Made by a program: the position numbers and the translations under genes. Shown here in pieces: positions 52,955-62,247 of a DNA stretch of 64,000 nucleotides; the first letter of the stretch is position 1, and each line of letters opens with the position of its first letter. Origin of the DNA: Methylobacterium sp. J-077. GTDB lineage: Bacteria > Pseudomonadota > Alphaproteobacteria > Rhizobiales > Beijerinckiaceae. The DNA lies in contig NZ_JAKSYJ010000254.1 of NCBI RefSeq assembly GCF_022829365.1, positions 1-64,000 of the forward strand. Reading direction: 5' to 3'. The notes beneath the pieces are model-generated. The model was not told the origin of the DNA, did not search any database, and saw nothing but the letters and a program-made list of their open reading frames with translations.

Positions 52955-54439
52955 ATGGCGCCGATGAGCCCGATCCCGTTCGACAACAGCTACGCCCGCC
53001 TGCCGGAGCGCTTCTATGCCGCCAGAGCGCCGATGCCCGTGGCAGCCCCCCGCCTGATCCGCTTGAACCGGGCGCTCGCCGAAGACCTCGGCCTCGATCC
53101 GGACTGGCTCGCCGGCCCCGAGGGGGTGGCGGCGCTGGCCGGAAACCAAATTCCCGAAGGGGCGACGCCGCTGGCGGCGGCCTATGCCGGGCATCAGTTC
53201 GGGCAGTTCGTGCCGCAGCTCGGCGACGGCCGGGCGATCCTGCTGGGCGAGGTGGTCGACCGGGCGGGACAGCGCCGCGACATCCAGCTGAAGGGATCCG
53301 GCCCGACGCCGTTCTCCCGGAGGGGCGACGGCCGCGCGGCGCTTGGGCCGGTGCTGCGCGAGTACCTGGTCAGCGAGGCCATGGCGGCGCTCGGCATCCC
53401 GACCACCCGCGCGCTCGCCGCCGTGGCGACGGGCGAGCCGGTAGTGCGCGAGACCCTTCTGCCCGGAGCGGTGCTGACCCGCGTGGCGGCAAGCCATATC
53501 CGCGTCGGCACCTTCCAGTTCTTCGCCGTCCGGGGCGACGTCGAGGGCCTGCGGGCGCTCGCCGATCATGTGCTGGCCCGGCACTATCCCGAGGCGGCCG
53601 GCGCGGAGAAGCCGTACCGGGCGCTGCTCGAAGGAATTGTCGCCCGTCAGGCCGCGCTGGTGGCGCGCTGGCTGCTGGTCGGCTTCGTCCACGGGGTGAT
53701 GAACACCGACAACATGTCGGTGGCCGGGGAGACGATCGACTACGGCCCCTGCGCCTTTCTGGACGCCTACGATCCCCGGACGGTGTTCAGCTCGATCGAC
53801 CAGCACGGGCGCTATGCCTACGGCGAGCAGCCGCGCATCGCGCTTTGGAATCTTACCCGCTTGGCCGAGACCCTGCTGCCGCTGCTGGCCGCCGACGAGA
53901 CCGAGGCGGTCGCCGAAGCCGAGGCGGCGCTCGCCGGCTACGCGCCGCGCTTCGAGGCCGCCTATCAGGGCGGGCTCAACGCCAAGCTCGGCCTCACCGA
54001 TCTGCGCGACGGCGACCCGGCGCTGGCCGGCGACCTGCTCAAGCGGATGGCCGAGAATCAGGCCGACTTCACCCGCACCTTCCGGGCCCTGTGCGCCGCC
54101 GCGTCCGACCCGGAGGCCGACGCCGCCGTGCGCGACCTGTTCATCAATCCGACCGCCTATGACGGCTGGGCTTCGAACTGGCGCCAGCGCCTCGCCCGGG
54201 AGGCCCGCGCCCCCGCCGCGGCGGACGCGGCGATGCGCCGGGTCAACCCGGCCTTCATCCCCCGCAACCATCGCGTCGAGGCGATGATCGCGGCAGCGGT
54301 TGAGCACGACGACTTCGCGCCGTTCGAAGAGTTCCTGGCTGTGCTGTCGCGCCCCTACGACGACCAGCCCGCCATGGCCCGCTACGCCGAGGCGCCCGAG
54401 GGTGGCGGGGTCGGCTACCGGACGTTCTGCGGCACCTGA
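52955..54439 (+). CDS. selO: SelO family protein adenylyltransferase (YdiU)
   Basis: 494-residue pseudokinase that transfers AMP to Ser/Thr/Tyr of target proteins, with an ATP-binding pocket flipped relative to kinases. Typical segments: FDNSYARLPERFYA, AAAYAGHQFGQF, LKGSGPTPFSRRGDGRAALG, HGVMNTDNMS and DYGPCAFLD. The C-terminus ends in YRTFCGT, the Cys-containing bacterial form of the selenocysteine tail in animals. ATG at 52955, or 52964. Confidence 0.95.
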   Translation: MAPMSPIPFDNSYARLPERFYAARAPMPVAAPRLIRLNRALAEDLGLDPDWLAGPEGVAALAGNQIPEGATPLAAAYAGHQFGQFVPQLGDGRAILLGEVVDRAGQRRDIQLKGSGPTPFSRRGDGRAALGPVLREYLVSEAMAALGIPTTRALAAVATGEPVVRETLLPGAVLTRVAASHIRVGTFQFFAVRGDVEGLRALADHVLARHYPEAAGAEKPYRALLEGIVARQAALVARWLLVGFVHGVMNTDNMSVAGETIDYGPCAFLDAYDPRTVFSSIDQHGRYAYGEQPRIALWNLTRLAETLLPLLAADETEAVAEAEAALAGYAPRFEAAYQGGLNAKLGLTDLRDGDPALAGDLLKRMAENQADFTRTFRALCAAASDPEADAAVRDLFINPTAYDGWASNWRQRLAREARAPAAADAAMRRVNPAFIPRNHRVEAMIAAAVEHDDFAPFEEFLAVLSRPYDDQPAMARYAEAPEGGGVGYRTFCGT

Positions 54440-54452
54440 GCCGGCGCAGCCC

Positions 54453-54671
54453 TCATGGGTGCGGCCACGCATAGATCTCGTGGACGCTGTCACCGTCTTG
54501 GAACCAGTGCACCCGGGTTGCGGGGTTGAAGCCGTGCTCCCGGTAGGAGGCAGCGATCCCTGAAACGAGCGTCTGCGCCGCACGCTGATCGGATATCTCG
54601 TAGGCCAGGAGCAGCGGATGGCCGCCGTCCGCCTGTGCCCGGTCGCGAAGGAAGATGGAGTAAGTGTTCAT
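54453..54671 (-). CDS. Hypothetical small protein
   Basis: 72-residue soluble protein (MNTYSIFLRDRAQADGGHPL, ..., WFQDGDSVHEIYAWPHP). ATG at 54671. Mixed alpha/beta character, without signal peptide. No family recognised. Converges with selO, 13 bp apart. Confidence 0.6.
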   Translation of the reverse strand: MNTYSIFLRDRAQADGGHPLLLAYEISDQRAAQTLVSGIAASYREHGFNPATRVHWFQDGDSVHEIYAWPHP

Positions 54672-55134
54672 CTTTAGTGCGCCTCAGACTCTGTGATGCA
54701 CAAAAGCTGAAGCCGGAGGCGCCACGGTGGTTCAACGGAGGCCCGAGGAAAGGTTAACGGATTTTAAGACAAAATCCGACATTTTATCGACCGAATAGCC
54801 AACCGTACGGTCGCGGACGAATGCCCGCCGCGCCGTCCGGTCGATGACATCGCCACTGGATTTCCTTCCTAGAATGGGCTACCTGCCTGTCCGGGGCTGT
54901 AACGTGCCGCCCTGGGGCGTGGAAACCCCTTGTCTGACGGTTTGGTGCCGACCGCGAGGGCACCGAAATCCTTGACCGCGTGGTCGGGGAGCCTGCGGCG
55001 CATGTCCAGGTGTTCCGGCACTAAAGGTCGTAGGGACCGTTCAGACACGGTTTTCCAACTCCCCGACTGGGGTGGTTGAGGAGGCATGTCCGCGGGGACG
55101 CACCGCAGACAGCAGCCTGTCGGAGAGGTAGCCC
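54672..55134. other. Intergenic region
   Basis: 463 bp with no supported gene. AT content is raised at 54750-54800, likely the promoter of the small minus-strand gene. Nothing else recognised. Confidence 0.35.
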
Positions 55135-55299
55135 ATGGGCTCCGACGATCCCGAGCTGCGCGCGCGCCAGCTTGCCGCCCTGCGGGCGGTCTACGAGGCC
55201 TGTGCCAACGAGTCCGACACACGCGCCGGGAACGGCGTGGCGGTCCAGACACGGGCGTTGCTGGGTCGGATCCTGGCTCTGCTGGGAGGCTTGCCGTAG
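55135..55299 (+). CDS. Hypothetical 54-residue protein
   Basis: Short helical protein (MGSDDPELRARQLAALRAVY, then ACANESDTRAGNGVAVQTRA). The ATG at 55135 follows a strong ribosome site, GGAGAGG. No signal peptide and no known family. The good start signal and a continuous hydrophobic/charged heptad-like pattern are the support. Confidence 0.45.
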   Translation: MGSDDPELRARQLAALRAVYEACANESDTRAGNGVAVQTRALLGRILALLGGLP

Positions 55300-55893
55300 C
55301 CTGCGTATCCCCAGCGCCGGAGCTGGCCCCGACTGCGGTGCCGGCGGGCTCGCCTCTCGGCGCCTGAGAAACCCTGTTCGCTGATCGCGAACCCCAGTCC
55401 ACCTCGGCGAAGCGACGGATGCCGGCCCGATCGACGGCCGGTCTGCCCAGGCGAGCCGGATCGCGGCGGAGAACGCGCCGAAATCCGGGCCCGCGGAGGC
55501 GCGATCCCGCGCGTTCCCCGCGCGGCGTCCGGCTCGCGGGCCGGAGGCGGGTCGATCACGCGAAGAAATGCGCCGGCCGCCGGCCGTTTCGTCGACGTGT
55601 TCGTTCGGCCCTCCGCTGGCCGCCGAGCTACCCGGGACGGCCGCCGCCTCGACGGGGAGCGCTGCCGGGCCGGCGTCTTCCATCTGTCGTGCGGTGTTCC
55701 GGGACCGGTCAGCCGATTCCGGCAATCCAGACCCCGCGTCTGCGCAGACGCTGATCGAGGACCATTTTAATCCCGGCTTAATTTGGGCGTGAGGGTATTT
55801 ACCGAAAGCCTCGATGTGTGGATAATAGCAATATCAAACATACATCGTGATTCAATACAGACATTCCGCGCGATATCTATACAGGTCACTGAA
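55300..55893. other. Intergenic region with a sharp GC drop
   Basis: 594 bp. GC-rich and gene-poor up to about 55760, then abruptly AT-rich (55780-55930), marking the edge of the glycosyltransferase gene. Probable promoter in the last 100 bp. No gene seen. Confidence 0.4.
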
Positions 55894-56916
55894 ATGGAAG
55901 TGAAGGAAATAAAACTTGCGATTATAATAAATTGTCATAATTACGAGGATTACGTTCGAAATTCGATCGCGAGCGTGCTCTCCCAGGATACGACGCATTG
56001 CGATGTCCTCGTCGTCGACGACGGATCGACAGACCGATCGTGGGATGAGATCGAGACATTCGGTATTCGTGCGTTCCGGAAAGAGAACGGCGGCCAGGTC
56101 AGCGCATGCCGATACGGCGTAGCGAAAACGGACGCCCCGTTCATCCTGTTCCTGGACGCGGACGATGAACTCGTTTCTGGCTCGATACAGAAGATAATTC
56201 GTCATCTCGACGCGAATGTCGCGAAGATCCAATTTCCTCTGCTACGCATCGACAGTGCCGGCACGCCGCTCGGCACCGCTTTTCCGAAGCTGGCGAATGC
56301 CCGGGGTCGCACATCGTTCGTCCACGACATCGAGACGACGGGGACCTACATATCACCCCCGACATCGGGCAACGTGTTCCGCAGGGATCTGTGCGCGCTC
56401 CTGGATGACGCGCATTACGATTCGGCCGTCGACGGCGTCATGCTGCTGGCCGCACCGTTCTACGGCGACGTCCTGAGCCTGTCCGAGCCGCTCGGTCGCT
56501 ACAGATTGCACAGCAAGAACAAATCCGGCAGCAACCGGATGCCGACCCCGTCCCTCCTCAGACGGCACCAGAAACGGTTCGTCGATCGACTGGTGCATCT
56601 GAGAAAAATCGTGATCGACAAGGAAGGATCCTGCCGGATCGGCGATCCGTCCGCGATGTATATGCACGCCCGATACAACAATTACTGCGATATTCTAGAC
56701 TTGAGACGCATAGGCTGGAAGAGCATCGTGATCGCGGTCACGTCTTTCCCCCGCTGGTACAGCCCGATCAAGCGCCTGTCCGTCGTGCTGTTCCTGCTGG
56801 CCTGCACGGTTCTGCCGCTCAGCACGATCAGATCGATTCTGGAAGCGCGCCTGACGAGGAACTGGCGGCCGGTGATGTCGAACATCCGCACCTTGGGCAT
56901 GGCCCGGTCCGGCTGA
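55894..56916 (+). CDS. Family 2 glycosyltransferase
   Basis: 340-residue GT-A enzyme, adding a sugar from a nucleotide-sugar donor, probably in surface polysaccharide synthesis. It shows LAIIINCHNYEDYVRNSIAS at the N-terminus, DDGSTD at 43-48 and the metal-binding DxD (Asp88-Ala-Asp90). A hydrophobic segment near 300-320 may attach it to the membrane. The ATG at 55894 is chosen over an AT-rich upstream extension. Base composition is well below that of its neighbours and no other polysaccharide gene is near, suggesting horizontal acquisition. Confidence 0.88.
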   Translation: MEVKEIKLAIIINCHNYEDYVRNSIASVLSQDTTHCDVLVVDDGSTDRSWDEIETFGIRAFRKENGGQVSACRYGVAKTDAPFILFLDADDELVSGSIQKIIRHLDANVAKIQFPLLRIDSAGTPLGTAFPKLANARGRTSFVHDIETTGTYISPPTSGNVFRRDLCALLDDAHYDSAVDGVMLLAAPFYGDVLSLSEPLGRYRLHSKNKSGSNRMPTPSLLRRHQKRFVDRLVHLRKIVIDKEGSCRIGDPSAMYMHARYNNYCDILDLRRIGWKSIVIAVTSFPRWYSPIKRLSVVLFLLACTVLPLSTIRSILEARLTRNWRPVMSNIRTLGMARSG

Positions 56917-57467
56917 CGACAGGCCGCCCGTCACCCGACCCCGAAGCGCCGCCGCGTCTCCCGCCCCCCGGACATCACCACCCGTTCCCGGCCACGCTGG
57001 CTGGCGTCCGGCTCCGTGTGCCGTCCAGCACAGCCTCCGCCAGCCCCCGGCTCGGGCCGGGTTCGACGCCGCGCTTGAGAAGGGCCGAGCCCGGGACCTT
57101 CGATCCCGGCGCCGATCGACGCCCGAACCAGAGCGCAAGACGAGTCTGCCGCGACGACGATGATCGCCGAACGCCCGGATTGTCGGGCGCATGCGCGACA
57201 ATCCTTCCGCGCCGGTTTTGCCGACAGGCCCGGAACATGCTTGGATGGGCACATCGACAGGACGCTTCGCCGAACCGGTGCCGGATCCGGATGCCTGCGC
57301 GGGGCCTGAAATAGGCTGGCTCGTCTTCGGAGCGCCGATGATCTGCATGTCCGACGCCACGCCTTTATTCAACCGCCGCTTCAGGGCCCGGGTCGCGGTG
57401 TCGGGTGAACCTCCGATGGCCGGGCGCTCCCGCGCGACGCGCCCGCTTCCAGGGGCAGCGCGTTAGG
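56917..57467. other. Intergenic region
   Basis: 551 bp after the glycosyltransferase. Frames on both strands are Arg/Pro-rich without family resemblance. I see no RNA gene or clear promoter. Confidence 0.35.
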
Positions 57468-58718
57468 ATGGAGGCCCCGGAGCCGCGGGACGTCATCGTC
57501 GTCGGCGCGGGCGTGATCGGGCTGTCCGCCGCGCGGGCCCTGCGCGCCCGGGGCCTGTCGGTCACGGTGCTCGATCGGGAAGGCCCGGCGGCCGGGGCGA
57601 GCGCCGGCAATGCCGGGGCCTTCGCGTTCACCGACATCCTGCCGCTGGCCTCGCCCGGGATCCTCAGGAAGGCGCCGCGCTGGCTGCTCGATCCGCTCGG
57701 GCCGCTCTCGGTGCCGCCGGCCTACGCGCCCCGGATCCTGCCCTGGATGCTGCGCTTCTGGCGGGCCTGCGCGCCGGAGCGCGTCCGCCGGGCGACGGAA
57801 GCCCAGACCGCGCTCATGAATTGTTCGCGGGATGCGCTGGAGCCGTTCCTCGCGGCGACGGGCACATCGGCGATGCTGCGCAAGGACGGCAACCTCCAGG
57901 CCTACGAGGGGCGGGCCGAGTTCGAGGCGGCGCTGCCGGGCTGGCAGGTGCGCGCCGAGCACGGCATCGCGTTCGAGCACCTCGACGCCGCCGCCATGGC
58001 GGCGATCCAGCCGGGACTGTCGCCCCGGTTCACCCACGGCACGTTCACGCCCGGCTGGTTCTCGATCGCCGACCCGAAAGCCTACGTGCTCGCCCTGGCC
58101 GAGCGCCTGCGGGACGAAGGCGGCGCGATCGCGCGCGCCGAGGTGACGGCGCTCCGGCCCTCAGGAGACGGCGTCGCCGTCGTGACGCAAGCCGGCACCC
58201 GCATGGCCGCGCAGGTCGTCGTCGCGGCCGGGGCGTTCTCGCACCGGATCGCCCGCACCCTCGGCGAGCGGATCCCGCTGGAGACCGAGCGCGGCTACAA
58301 CACCACCCTGCCCGAAGGCGCCTTCGACCTGCGCACGCAGGTCACCTTCGGCGGCCACGGCTTCGTGGTGACGCGCCTGTCGTGCGGCATCCGGGTCGGC
58401 GGCGCGGTGGAGCTCGGCGGCCTCGACCGGCCGCCGGATTTCCGGCGCTCGGACGCGATGCTGCGCAAGGCCAAAACCTTCCTGCCGGGGCTGAACGCCG
58501 GGGGCGGCCGGCCCTGGATGGGCTTCCGCCCGTCGCTGCCCGATTCCCTGCCGGCGATCGGCCATGCCGCGGCCACGGACCGCGTCGTCTACGCCTTCGG
58601 GCACGGCCATCTCGGCCTCACCCAGTCGGCGGGCACGGCCCGCCTCGTCGCCGACCTCGTCACCGGCGCGCCGCCGGCGATCGATCTCACGCCGTTCTCG
58701 CCCCAGCGCTTCCGATAG
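57468..58718 (+). CDS. FAD-dependent D-amino-acid / D-hydroxyproline dehydrogenase
   Basis: 416-residue DadA-like flavoprotein. FAD-binding GxGxxG lies at about 11-18 (VVGAGVIGLSAA); the C-terminal GHGHLGLTQSAGTARL is the conserved FAD-domain closure. It is 10 bp upstream of a hydroxyproline epimerase, which makes cis-4-hydroxy-D-proline the likely substrate, oxidised to pyrroline-4-hydroxy-2-carboxylate with electrons to the respiratory chain. The ATG at 57468 (MEAPEPRDVIVVG) is preferred over a non-coding-looking extension. Confidence 0.88.
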   Translation: MEAPEPRDVIVVGAGVIGLSAARALRARGLSVTVLDREGPAAGASAGNAGAFAFTDILPLASPGILRKAPRWLLDPLGPLSVPPAYAPRILPWMLRFWRACAPERVRRATEAQTALMNCSRDALEPFLAATGTSAMLRKDGNLQAYEGRAEFEAALPGWQVRAEHGIAFEHLDAAAMAAIQPGLSPRFTHGTFTPGWFSIADPKAYVLALAERLRDEGGAIARAEVTALRPSGDGVAVVTQAGTRMAAQVVVAAGAFSHRIARTLGERIPLETERGYNTTLPEGAFDLRTQVTFGGHGFVVTRLSCGIRVGGAVELGGLDRPPDFRRSDAMLRKAKTFLPGLNAGGGRPWMGFRPSLPDSLPAIGHAAATDRVVYAFGHGHLGLTQSAGTARLVADLVTGAPPAIDLTPFSPQRFR

Positions 58719-58728
58719 GGCTCCCCCG

Positions 58729-59730
58729 ATGGCCAACCACACCTTCTCCTGCCTCGACGGCCATACCTGCGGCAACCCGGTCCGCCTCGTCTCGGGCGGC
58801 GGCCCGATCCTCGAAGGCCAGACCATGCTGGAGAAGCGCGCCCATTTCCTGCGCGCCTACGACTGGATCCGCACCGGGCTGATGTTCGAGCCGCGCGGCC
58901 ACGACATGATGTCGGGCGCGATCCTGTATCCGCCGACGCGACCCGATTGCGAGGTCGCGATCCTGTTCATCGAGACCAGCGGCTGCCTGCCGATGTGCGG
59001 CCACGGCACGATCGGCACGGTCACCATGGCGATCGAGAACGGCCTCGTCACCCCGCGCGCGCAGGGCAAGCTCGCCATCGACGCGCCGGCCGGCAAGGTG
59101 GACGTCACCTACCGGCAGGAGGGCCGCTTCGTGGAGGAGGTGCGGCTGCGCAACGTGCCGGGCTTTCTCCACGCCGAGGGACTGACCGTGGAGGTCGAGG
59201 GGTTCGGCGAGATCGTGGTGGACGTCGCCTATGGCGGCAATTTCTACGCGATCGTCGAGCCGCAGACGCGGTTCCGGGACATGGCGGACCATTCCGCCGG
59301 GGACCTCATCGCCCTGTCGCCGCGGCTGCGTGCGGCCCTCAACGCCCAATACGATTTCGTCCATCCCGAGCACCCGGAGATCCGCGGCCTGTCCCACATC
59401 CTCTGGACCGGCGCCCCGCGCCACCCCGAGGCCCAGGCCCGCAACGCCGTGTTCTACGGCGACAAGGCGATCGACCGCTCCCCCTGCGGTACCGGTACCT
59501 CGGCCCGCATGGCTCAGCTCGCCGCCAAGGGGCGGCTGACGGTCGGCGACGACTTCGTGCACGAGTCGATCATCGGCTCGCTGTTCCGCGGCCGGGTCGA
59601 GGCCGCCACGACGGTGGGCGACATGCCGGCGATCGTGCCCTCGGTGGCCGGCTGGGCGCGCCAGACCGGCATCAACACGATCTTCATCGACGACCGCGAT
59701 CCGTTCGCGCACGGCTTCGTGGTGGCGTAG
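58729..59730 (+). CDS. 4-hydroxyproline 2-epimerase
   Basis: 333-residue member of the proline racemase superfamily. Both catalytic thiols are present: Cys90 in PMCGHGTIG and Cys253 in SPCGTGTSA, which separates it from trans-3-hydroxyproline dehydratases that lack one Cys. It converts trans-4-hydroxy-L-proline to cis-4-hydroxy-D-proline. ATG at 58729. It forms an operon with the preceding dehydrogenase; the later deaminase and semialdehyde dehydrogenase steps are not in view. Confidence 0.9.
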   Translation: MANHTFSCLDGHTCGNPVRLVSGGGPILEGQTMLEKRAHFLRAYDWIRTGLMFEPRGHDMMSGAILYPPTRPDCEVAILFIETSGCLPMCGHGTIGTVTMAIENGLVTPRAQGKLAIDAPAGKVDVTYRQEGRFVEEVRLRNVPGFLHAEGLTVEVEGFGEIVVDVAYGGNFYAIVEPQTRFRDMADHSAGDLIALSPRLRAALNAQYDFVHPEHPEIRGLSHILWTGAPRHPEAQARNAVFYGDKAIDRSPCGTGTSARMAQLAAKGRLTVGDDFVHESIIGSLFRGRVEAATTVGDMPAIVPSVAGWARQTGINTIFIDDRDPFAHGFVVA

Positions 59731-59896
59731 CGCGGCCTCTCGAAAGGGGCCGGCGTCCAGAGAACGCGGAGACGGAACGATTTTCCCGGCGACACCTTCG
59801 CCCATGCGCTCGGTCCGCGGCGCGCCGGAATTCTTCCCGGCGCGGCGGCGTCCGGGCCGCGCAGCACACGCGGTTCCGTGACGGACCGGCCGGCCG

Positions 59897-60169
59897 TCAG
59901 TGCAGCAAGAACTCCCCGGAGACCGCGCGGAGTTCGGCCGGCTTCACGAGCTGGCAATGCATGACCGTCACGGAATGCACCGGGCCATCCAGCTGGTGCT
60001 GCCAGAACGCCAGGAATTTCTTCAATTCTGGCAATTGAGGAAACAGATCCAGCTGCTGCCAGACGAAGGTCTGCAGAAGATGCGGATAATCGGGGAGATG
60101 ATAAAGGATTTCCGCCGTCGTCAGGCTGTAGCCTTCGATCCAGGAGGGCAGCTTCTTCGAGGTCGCCAT
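59897..60169 (-). CDS. usg: Usg-family protein
   Basis: 90-residue soluble protein with the Usg pattern (GYSLTTAEILYHLPDYPHLL, then QLDLFPQLPELKKFLAFW). Usg proteins are conserved in Rhizobiales, first noticed near trp genes; function unknown. The ATG at 60169 is used; GTG codons at 60172 and 60181 are alternatives. It stands alone. Confidence 0.88.
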   Translation of the reverse strand: MATSKKLPSWIEGYSLTTAEILYHLPDYPHLLQTFVWQQLDLFPQLPELKKFLAFWQHQLDGPVHSVTVMHCQLVKPAELRAVSGEFLLH

Positions 60170-60200
60170 CACCCAACTCACGCAAGCCGGTTGACCGAGA

Positions 60201-60236
60201 CGCTAGAGCGCTCGCCGCCGACGTGGATACCGGTTC
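60201..60236. repeat. Palindromic repeat upstream of usg
   Basis: GCGCTCGC and GCGAGCGC arms, with inner CGCCGA/TCGGCG, form an imperfect hairpin. It matches the style of the dispersed palindromes seen at 8.4 and 9.0 kb. It lies next to a second, perfect palindrome. Confidence 0.5.
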
Positions 60237-60264
60237 GGCGTAAGCGAGCGCGTTACATCAAAGA

Positions 60265-60309
60265 CTTAGAGCCGTTCCCGATCGCAACGCGATCGGGAAC
60301 GGCTCTAAG
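60265..60309. repeat. Perfect 21-bp-stem palindrome
   Basis: Two perfect 21-base arms, 60265-60285 and 60289-60309, flank a 3-base AAC loop (left arm begins CTTAGAGCCGTTCCCGATC). It lacks a T-run, lies upstream of serA and usg, and is not at a gene end, so it is more likely a mobile palindromic repeat than a terminator. Confidence 0.75.
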
Positions 60310-60410
60310 CTAACCCAGGCGGTTTGCCGCCTCAAGGAAGCGGTTCGCCATCATCCCCCGTTCGCGGGGAACGTGATATCTGCGGCATCCCTTCCACCGA
60401 GGTGCCGGTT

Positions 60411-61634
60411 TTGCCCACCGAACGTATCGTCCTGAGCGAGAACATCGCCGCCACGGCCCACGCGATCTTCGCGCAGGCGGGATTCGGCGAGGTCCGGCAG
60501 CTGTCCCACGCCATCGGCGTCACCGACGCGCCGCGCTTCGCCGACACCAACGTGCTGGGGATCCGCTCCCGGACCAAGGTCACGGCCGAGTTGCTCGACG
60601 CGCTGCCGGATCTGACCGTCATCGGCTGCTTCAGCGTCGGGACCAACCAGGTCGATCTCGCGGGCGCCCGGGCGCGCGGCGTCCCGGTCTTCAACGCGCC
60701 GTTCTCGAACACCCGCAGCGTCGCCGAACTCACGATCGGCGAGATCGTCATGCTGCTCCGGCGCATCCTGCCGCGCTCGGCCTCCGCCCACGCCGGCGGG
60801 TGGGACAAGTCAGCGACGGGATCCTTCGAGGTCCGCGGCAAGACGCTGGGAATCGTGGGCTACGGCAATATCGGCTCGCAGCTGTCCAATCTCGCCGAAG
60901 CGATGGGCATGCGGGTCGTCTTCCACGACCTGACCGACAAGCTGCGGCACGGCAACACCGAGCCCGTGGACAGCCTGGAGACCCTGCTCGCCGTGAGCGA
61001 CGTGGTCAGCCTGCACGTCCCCGAGACCCCGGCGACGCACGGGCTCATGAACGCGGAGCGGATCCGGTCCATGAAGCCCGGCGCCTACCTGATCAACAAC
61101 AGCCGCGGCACGGTGGTGGACCTGGAGGCGCTGGCCCGCGCCCTGCGGGAGGGGCATCTCGGCGGCGCGGCGATCGACGTCTTCCCGGTCGAGCCGACAT
61201 CCAATGCGGAGCGCTTCGTGTCGCCCCTGCAGGGCCTGCCGAACGTCATCCTCACCCCGCATGTCGGCGGTTCGACCGAGGAGGCGCAGGACCGCATCGG
61301 CGCCGAGGTCGCCCGCAAGCTGGTCGAGTATGCGCAGACCGGCTCGACCCTCGGCGCCGTCAACTTTCCGCAGGTGCAATTGCCGCCGCGCCTGTCCGGC
61401 GCGCGCTTCCTCCACGTCCACCGGAACGTGCCCGGCGTCCTGGGCAAGATCAACACGATCTTCTCGAGCCGCTCGCTCAACATCGACGCGCAATATCTGC
61501 AGACCGACGGCGATTTCGGCTACGTGGTCGTGGATGCCTCGGTGCAGAGGCCGGAGGCGGAGGCGGTTCTCCAGGCCCTCCGCGGCATCGACGGCACCGT
61601 GCGCGCCCGGCACCTCGTTCCGCGGGCCGCGTGA
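60411..61634 (+). CDS. serA: D-3-phosphoglycerate dehydrogenase, E. coli type with ACT domain
   Basis: First committed step of serine synthesis. 407 residues, the length of the E. coli enzyme (410). Substrate/NAD domains contain FNAPFSNTRSVAEL and VGYGNIGSQL. Catalytic Arg232, Glu261 and His284 keep the same spacing as in E. coli. The C-terminal ACT domain (HRNVPGVLGKINTIFSSRSL) suggests serine feedback inhibition. The TTG at 60411 has GAGGTG 8 bp upstream; a GTG at 60402 is an alternative. Most alphaproteobacterial SerA are the longer type, so this is a second kind of SerA. Confidence 0.92.
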   Translation: MPTERIVLSENIAATAHAIFAQAGFGEVRQLSHAIGVTDAPRFADTNVLGIRSRTKVTAELLDALPDLTVIGCFSVGTNQVDLAGARARGVPVFNAPFSNTRSVAELTIGEIVMLLRRILPRSASAHAGGWDKSATGSFEVRGKTLGIVGYGNIGSQLSNLAEAMGMRVVFHDLTDKLRHGNTEPVDSLETLLAVSDVVSLHVPETPATHGLMNAERIRSMKPGAYLINNSRGTVVDLEALARALREGHLGGAAIDVFPVEPTSNAERFVSPLQGLPNVILTPHVGGSTEEAQDRIGAEVARKLVEYAQTGSTLGAVNFPQVQLPPRLSGARFLHVHRNVPGVLGKINTIFSSRSLNIDAQYLQTDGDFGYVVVDASVQRPEAEAVLQALRGIDGTVRARHLVPRAA

Positions 61635-62041
61635 GCGCCGGTCGCGGACTAACCCGCGTTCTCGCGATCCTGGCGCTCTCGACCGCGGCGGCGCGGGCCC
61701 AGGACTTCGAGGCCTGCATCAAGCAATCCGGCGGCGTATCCACCCGCATGCTGGAATGCGGGGCGCAGGAGATCGCCCGGTGGGACGCGCGGCTGAACGC
61801 GGCCTATCGAACCGTGCTGGCCCACGCCACGCCCGCCGGCCGGACCAGCCTGCGCGCCGCGCAGCGGGCCTGGCTCGAACATCACCGTGCCGAGACGCGA
61901 AGGCTGGCCGGTGCCGCGGACGGCGGCTCGATGGCGTTCCTCGATTCGCAGGTCTTCGAGCTCTCGGACCTTCAGCAGCGGACGGAAGTGCTCGAGCAGC
62001 GCGCCAGGCTGTCCGGGCCCCCGACGCCGGCCCGCCCCTGA
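61631..62041 (+). CDS. LprI-like lysozyme-inhibitor family (DUF1311) secreted protein
   Basis: 136 residues: signal peptide (LTRVLAILALSTAAARA) then a DUF1311/LprI domain with paired Cys (FEACIKQSGG, MLECGAQEIARWDARLN) and the typical LRAAQRAWLEHHRAE. Some relatives inhibit lysozyme; here the role is unproven. The GTG at 61631 overlaps the serA stop (GTGA), an odd pairing of a metabolic enzyme with an envelope protein. Confidence 0.85.
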   Translation: MSAGRGLTRVLAILALSTAAARAQDFEACIKQSGGVSTRMLECGAQEIARWDARLNAAYRTVLAHATPAGRTSLRAAQRAWLEHHRAETRRLAGAADGGSMAFLDSQVFELSDLQQRTEVLEQRARLSGPPTPARP

Positions 62042-62247
62042 TCCGACCCGGCGCAGTCCGGTAATCGTCCGCGCGAAACCCGCGGCTCGGCGATCAGGGC
62101 CCGTATCCGGCCCAGGCGCGAAGCTTCACTTTCCCGAATACAAAATGTCTGGCAGCCTGATGGCGCTCGAACGCGGCCGCGAATCGCAGCCGGCCTCGTC
62201 CGCCGCGCCGGGGCGGGTGCCGGGCGACGTCCAAGGGAGACCTGCGC

